From Hordeum vulgare subsp. vulgare (lineage: Eukaryota > Streptophyta > Magnoliopsida > Poales > Poaceae): 64,000 bases of DNA. The DNA is taken from assembly GCF_904849725.1 (NCBI RefSeq), contig NC_058521.1, positions 144,550,744 to 144,614,743 on the forward strand, written 5' to 3'. Each line of letters starts with the position of its first letter. Position 1 is the stretch's first letter. The notes below the pieces were generated by a model, which saw only the letters and a list, made by a program, of their open reading frames with translations, had not been told where the DNA came from and did no database searches. The position numbers and the translations under genes were made by a program. Of the stretch, positions 58,831 to 64,000 are shown piece after piece.

Positions 58831-60143
58831 CTCCATAGCCCACTTTGCCACTCGGCCTGATGCATCTCGATTGTGGAGGAGTTCCGACAACGGAGCATCA
58901 GAAACACAGACACCGAGTGGTCATGGAAATAGTGAGCCACCTTCTTTGCAGTCATGTAGATCCCATAAATAAGCTTTTGATAATGGGGATACCTCTGCTT
59001 GGAAGGAGTCAGGACTTCGCAGACATAATATACTAGCCGCTGAACCTTGTACGCTTTTCCTTCTTCTTCACGTTCGACTGTAAGAATAGTGCTGACGACT
59101 TGATTTGTAGCTGCGATGTACAGAAGAAGGGGTTCTTTACTGAGCGGGGCAGTAAGAACCGGCTGGGTGGAAAGCAGGGCTTTGAGGTCGTAGAATGCAA
59201 TCTGGGCTTCGTCTGTCCACTCGAAAGTACCTGATTTCTTCATGAGTCGGTACAGAGGTAATGCCTTCTCGCCGAGTCGAGCGATAAACCTGCTCAAAGC
59301 CGCTAGGCAACCTGTGAGCCTTTGAACATCATGTATTCTAACCGGCCGCTCCATTCGGACGATGGTCCCGATCTTTTCGGGGTTGACATCGATTCCTCTT
59401 TCGGAAACGAAGAAACCGAGTAACTTTCCGCTGGGAACACTGAATTGACACTTGGCAGGGTTGAGCTTGATATCGTACCTACGAAGGTTGGCGAATGTTT
59501 CTCCCAAGTCAGTCAGCAGGTCGGAACCTTTGCGTGACTTGACTACGATATCGTCCATATATGCCTCCACATTTCGACCGATCTGGTCATGGAGGCACTT
59601 CTGGATCATGCCCATAAAAGTTGCTCCTGGATTCTTCAAACCGAATGGCATAGTGATGTAGCAGAAACACCTGAATGGGGTGATGAAGGCTGTTTTTATT
59701 TCATTGGGACCATACAGACGGATCTGATGATAGCCCGAATAGGCATCAAGGAATGATAAACGCTCGCAACCCACAGTCGAATCGACAATTTGATCAATGC
59801 GGGGGAGCGGGAAATGATCTTTCGGGCAGGCCTTATTGAGATGTTTGAAGTCGATGCACATACGGAGGGACTTGTCCTTCTTGGGCACCATGACAACATT
59901 GGCGAGCCACTCGGAGTGGTGTACCTCGCGAATGAAGTTGGCTGACAAAAGTTTAGCCACCTCCTCTCCGATTGCCTTCCGTTTGTGCGCGGCGGACTGA
60001 CGCAGGCATTCTCGGATGGGCCGAGCGGTAGGATCCACATGCAGTCGGTGCTCAGCCAATTCCCTGGGTACACCTGGCATGTCAGCGGGCTTCCATGCAA
60101 AAATGTCCCAGTTCTCACGGAGGAATTGGATGAGCTCGGCTTC
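58831..60143 (-). pseudogene. pol: TAT2 reverse transcriptase and first RNase H
   Basis: Open from 60080 to about 58900 (MPGVPRELAEHRLH). Motifs: DFKHLNKACPKDHFPLPRID, FLDAYSGYHQI, MPFGLKNPGATF and catalytic AYMDDIV. RNase H part LLYIAATNQVV and QRYPHYQKLIYG. A frameshift near 58900 (after DHSVSV) moves to the frame of the second RNase H. No stop within RT itself. Confidence 0.93.
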
Positions 60144-61430
60144 CTATTTTGGATCAAGGGTGGTGGAGATGTTCGTCAGGGCGGCGGTGACGTCCGTCGG
60201 GTGGATGCTGACTTTCTTCATGTCGCCCGCCGACTGGAATGCAGACTCCAAAGCTGGCTTCTTTGAACGCATCAAGTCAGCGGGGCCGGCCGTCTTCTTG
60301 TACTCATCCAGCTCGAGGATAGCCATCTGCTGATCGGCAATCCGCGACCCCTGCTGCAGACACTCTTCGGCCCGTTGCCGATTGCCTGTGATGGTGATCA
60401 CACCTTTGGGACCCGGCATCTTCAGCTTCAAATACACGTAACATGGACGGGCCATGAAACGTGCATACGCCGGACGGTCCAGAATCGCATGGTATGCACT
60501 CTGGAAGTCCACCACCTCGAATGTCAGCTTTTCCTTACGGAAGTTCTTGTCGGAGCCGAAAACGACGTCTAACGCGATCTGACCGAGTGACTTGGCCTTT
60601 CGTCCTGGGACGACTCCGTGGAACTGCATGCTGCTCTCGCTAAGTTTGGACATCGGAATGCCCATCCCCTTGAGAGTGTCAGCGTACATGATGTTCAAGT
60701 CGCTGCCGCCATCCATGAGGACTTTGCGCAGTCGGACTCCGTCCACCACCGGGTCGACTACCAGAGCCTGCCTCCCCGGGGTGGGTACGTGTGCTGGATG
60801 ATCCGACTGGTCAAAGGTGATCGTAGTCTGAGACCATTTGAGGAACATGGGGTTGGTCGGGGTGGCCATGTTCACCTCCCTGTTCACCAGCTTCAGTCGA
60901 CTCTTGCTTTCCACGTCAGCAAAAATCATTAATGTTGCATGGACTTGGGGGAACGGATCCTCCTTGTCCTCATCATCCTGCTCGTTGTCCTTCTCATCCA
61001 TCTTCGTGGACTCGCGGAACCCTTGGATCAAGAGGCGACGTTGCCGAGTGGTGTGCTTCGGGAATATGGCATTGCCTTCTTCATCCATCTTCGTGTGGAT
61101 CGGACATGGCTGATCCAGGATGGAGTTCCTGAACTGCTTCTTCTTGGGGGTATACTGAGCTTTCCCCTTGCCCTTGAACTTGGCATTTGTAACGGCAGCT
61201 GCCTCTGCCTGCGGAGTGGACGGAGCTTTCTGCTTTTGCTTGTTGTTGTTCCCATCTCCATCGGCGATTGCCTTGTGCTTGCCGCTACGTATGCGGTCTT
61301 CTTCTTCGCCATTTGCATAGCGTGTGGCTATCTCCATCATCTTGCTCATGGAGATGTCGCCTGTCCGACCGAACTTCAGGTACAGATCTGTGCACCGCAC
61401 GCCTGCCTTGAATGCGCAGACTGCTTGATG
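60144..61430 (-). pseudogene. pol: TAT2 end of gag and protease
   Basis: 418 codons open on the minus strand. The first third is basic (KHKAIADGDGNNNKQKQK). Protease active site VLMDGGSDLNIMY, then FHGVVPGRKAKSLGQ and AILDRPAYARFMA. A single stop at 60144-60146 (LDPK-stop) separates it from RT in the same frame. Confidence 0.9.
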
Positions 61431-62801
61431 CTAAGTGACGTTCTCCACCGTGTGGTAGAGGGTCGTCCAGCGCTGGATGAAATCGCGCAGGGGCTCATTC
61501 TGCTTCTGGACGCAGTGCTGGAGCTCCACGAGACCAGCAGGGCGTTTGCACGTGCCCTCGAAGGTCCTGATGAACACTCGGGACAGATCTGCCCAGCTGT
61601 AGATGCTTGATGGAGCCAACTGATTCAGCCACGCTCGTGCCGAGCCGTCGAGCATCAGGGGGAGATGTTTCATGGCAACCCGGTCATCTCCGCCACCGAT
61701 CTGGACTGCCACTTGGTAGTCGTCCAGCCACGTTTCTGGCTTGGATTCTCCTGTGAACTTGCTGATCCCCGTCTCCAATCGGAAGTTGGGAGGGATGTCA
61801 GCTGAACGGATGGCCCGACTGAAGCACTCGGGGCCAGAGACGATGGTCCTGCTTCCACTCGGACGGTCTCTATCGTGACCATCACGGTGGGCTCGACTCC
61901 TGTCGACCTTCCTCTGGGCGATGTGCCCTCTTGCGTCGGGCCTTGGATCATACGTGTCACCGACTGAACGCCGATCATCATGATGTCAAGGCTCGTAAGG
62001 CCCACCCCGCGGAGGGGTGCGTGAACAGCGACGATCTTCGGGATTCGTGGAACGGCTGCCCCCTCCACGTCGCTGATGAGAGTGGGGGCTGTAAACCGGC
62101 CGATGCGTGTTCGCGTGAACAGAACTGTTGTGGATCCTGTTGTGCGACTGGGAGACCGCCGAATTCTGCTGCTGCGCCGTGTGCAACAAGGCACGGGTCT
62201 GCTCGATTCCTCTACCAGCCTCCGAATCAGTCGGTTGGAGGGAATCAGCTATCTTGGCAGCGGCAGCCAAGTTGAGGACGGGTGTACGGAACACCTCGAC
62301 GTTGCTCTGACGAGTGCGTCGACTGGCAGAACGGTGGTGTTGACGGCGAGCGCCGGACGATTCGCCGACATCGTGCTCGTTCCGGCCAGTCCGCTGGGGA
62401 CTTTCATGGGAATTTGCCATGAGAACTTCGGCTGCAGGCCCGCGACCCAAGTACTCGGAAGGCAACTCAGTCGGAACCGAGTCCAAGCACTGGGACAGTG
62501 GCGCGACCACAACCGACTCGAGGACTGCCACTTGAGAGGACGCGTTCTGGCGCGCCTGGGCGTGTCGCACCCAACGCTGGAGCCACGGACGGCGGGACCG
62601 CTTGTTGCGGCGCGTGACGGGGGCGAAGGTCGACACCGGGGCCAACTGCTGGAGAAGAAGGACGCCGTGGGAACCGGCACGGAAGTGCGTAGCCCCGCGA
62701 CTGGGGAGCGCCTTGACGTCGAGAGACGCGTCCTGAAGCCATGCCGAATCGTCGACGATGAAGGGGAGTGCGCCGAAGAGGATCTCCCGACCCATGCACA
62801 A
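61431..62801 (-). pseudogene. gag: TAT2 gag
   Basis: One frame from about 62801, with an in-frame TGA at 61986-61988 and a stop at 61431-61433. The true start is uncertain; a Met at MANSHESPQR (about 62421) is an alternative. N-terminal half is Arg/Gln/Ser rich. The core has FTGESKPETWLDDYQVAV, ARAWLNQL and FIRTFEGTCKRP. The frame then runs on into protease. Confidence 0.85.
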
Positions 62802-62866
62802 ATCTCAGGCGAACGACATGATGAAAAGATGAAGCTGCAAACTCGCCGGAAGTCGCTTAGACGCCT

Positions 62867-62884
62867 GCCCCAAGGTAGGCGCTA
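62867..62884 (-). promoter_or_regulatory. TAT2 primer binding site (diverged tRNA-Lys)
   Basis: Plus strand gccccaaggtaggcgcta, 15 of 18 identical to the TAT1 site, two bases inside the 5' LTR. Confidence 0.7.
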
Positions 62885-62886
62885 AC

Positions 62887-63418
62887 TGTCGTGGTATAAG
62901 TCTGACAGTAGATGTGTAGGGTACGAAAGGATGGGCAGAGCCTTAGCTACGGCGAGGTTGTATGAGTTCAGGCCCCTCTGCGGTGGAGGTAAAAGCCCTA
63001 CGTCTCAGTGCTCTTGGGAGCTTTAGTGTCGAGTGGAATATAGGATTACAGTAAATGCCAACCCCTGCACCAGTGGGGAAGGGCGGCTTGTATAGAGTGC
63101 GCTGGCCTTCACAATGGTCCGGTGGACAGGGGTGGAGTAGTGGCGAATAAATGCATATGCTACAGGTAACGTATATCTTAAATTATAATAATGGTGTATG
63201 AAAACGTATGACCGTTGCCCTCCCGGGAGGTTACGATGTACAGAGTGGAATTCAGTCGGTACGATAAATACGCTCCGAATGCTCGTCGCCGACTGGATGA
63301 TGGGGGGTCCTTAGTTCAGTCGGAACTATCTAAGGGCCTTGCCCTCTGTGAAGGGTATTCCTTGGGTAGGACCTATAGGGCAGGCCTATGACCCTACCCT
63401 GGGACTATAACCCCATCA
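62887..63418 (-). repeat. TAT2 5' LTR (532 bp)
   Basis: Plus strand tgtcgtgg to ccccatca. The TATA box corresponding to CTATATAAG in the 3' LTR reads CTATACAAG here (about 63087-63097), one base changed. Confidence 0.95.
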
Positions 63419-63423
63419 GGACC

Positions 63424-64000
63424 CATAGGCCATTTTGACCAGTCAATAGGACTATTGACTCATGATTTCAGCATGACATCATGCTAAGGTAATAACTAAT
63501 TATTGAATTTAATTAAATCTATTTAATTCCTAAATAATTAATAAAAGTTTAAAAATTAATATAAAATAATCCGTAATCCGGATGAAAAAATTATACATGA
63601 AAGTTGATGAGAAAAACGAGAGGAACCCGGATACGCTACCCGTTCGTCTACCACCCGTCTCTATCATAGTGAATATGGAACTCTTACATCCGTTTCACAT
63701 GTCCGGTAGCAGCTAGAGACCTAGGAAATATCATCAGATATTTTCCCGATCCGTCAATGACGGGTGTTACTGCGTTAGCTCATACCTAGCCGTGCATATT
63801 CCCATGTCATGCATCGTATTGCGTCTGTGCGTTATATTTATTGTTTATTCCCCTTCTTCTCCCTAGTAGACCCCATGACTGACGCTGCTGCCGGGTACGA
63901 CTACCCTCCTAACGACCAGCCCTTTGTCGTAGAGCAACAAGGCAAGAAAATCCCCCTTGATCATTCCTATATCGCCTATTTCCTTCTCCCTCATGCTTGC
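63424..64000 (+). repeat. CH2 3' LTR, right part, runs off the window
   Basis: Continues the AT-rich section broken at 50258. A frame opens at ATG 63875 (MTDAAAGYDYPPNDQPF) and stays open for 42 codons to the edge. Its surroundings (caaggcaag ... cccttgatcat) recall CH1 LTR 28050-28075 (caaggcaag ... ccctttgaccat), so the window probably still ends inside the LTR. Confidence 0.65.

Larger units (their letters stand above)
50259..63418 (-). mobile_element. TAT2: Tat-like Ty3/gypsy retrotransposon, well preserved
   Basis: 13,160 bp on the minus strand, LTRs 50259-50789 (3') and 62887-63418 (5'). Exact target duplication ggacc (50254-50258, 63419-63423). Same order as TAT1: gag, protease, RT-RNase H, second RNase H, integrase, tandem arrays, oppositely oriented spliced gene. 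Gag to RT is one frame with three stops. Integrase is an open 450-codon frame. About six differences in the first 140 bases separate the LTRs. Confidence 0.96.
34541..64000 (+). mobile_element. CH2: old chromodomain Ty3/gypsy element, split by ATH3 and TAT2
   Basis: Pieces: 34541-38447 (gag to integrase), 48368-48718 (integrase end and chromodomain), and the 3' LTR at 48755-50258 and 63424 to beyond the window. The 5' LTR and gag start are missing, cut off by COP1. Many stops and frameshifts make it the most decayed element here, which fits its position at the bottom of the nest. Confidence 0.9.

Overview
The window is plant repeat DNA, most likely from a Triticeae grass (wheat, Aegilops or barley type). 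I found no host gene, tRNA gene, rRNA gene or CRISPR array. Nearly every base belongs to LTR retrotransposons nested inside one another. The Triticeae assignment rests on recognised LTR styles from memory: LTRs beginning TGATACGTCTC (Sabrina/WHAM-like Athila group) and Copia LTRs whose start reads TGTTGGAATTATGCCCTAG (BARE/Angela/WIS type). The assignment is an inference.

Names used below: CH1 and CH2 are chromodomain Ty3/gypsy elements (Tekay/Del style, plus strand). ATH1, ATH2 and ATH3 are Athila-like elements. TAT1 and TAT2 are Tat/Retand-like Ty3/gypsy elements (minus strand). COP1 and COP2 are Copia LTR remnants.

Left half: CH1 fills 1-29539 (its 5' LTR lies left of the window). Its integrase is split by ATH1 (4282-24379, target duplication tcgac). 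ATH1's 3' LTR is split by TAT1 (11106-24303, target duplication aggtc/aagtc). CH1 itself sits in the tail of minus-strand ATH2 (29540-33648), whose other half must lie left of the window. Then come about 140 unassigned bases and a Copia LTR fragment (COP1, to 34540).

Right half: CH2, the oldest and most decayed element, runs 34541-64000. Its integrase is split by ATH3 (38448-48362, target duplication ctcct), whose 5' LTR carries a solo Copia LTR (COP2, 39153-40962, target duplication atact). CH2's 3' LTR is split by TAT2 (50259-63418, target duplication ggacc) and continues past the right edge.

The most interesting content is in TAT1 and TAT2. Each carries, between the end of pol and the 3' LTR, an oppositely oriented multi-exon gene. 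Seven exons (12780-16263) and six exons (51309-54806) can be chained with GT-AG introns whose codon phases fit. Both genes have an N-terminal domain resembling the 'putative gypsy type transposon' family and a coiled-coil exon. In both elements the intron before the coiled-coil exon is filled with inverted-repeat units, and the gap between this gene and pol holds a tandem array of 71-bp units. The two arrays share period and position but not obvious sequence. Secondly, ATH1 has the same leader, tail, PBS, PPT and LTR type as ATH3, but its gag-protease block is replaced by an unrelated ORF of unknown function. ATH2 and ATH3 have gag-protease but no reverse transcriptase or integrase. All element genes are broken to some degree, mainly by single-base changes and small deletions.
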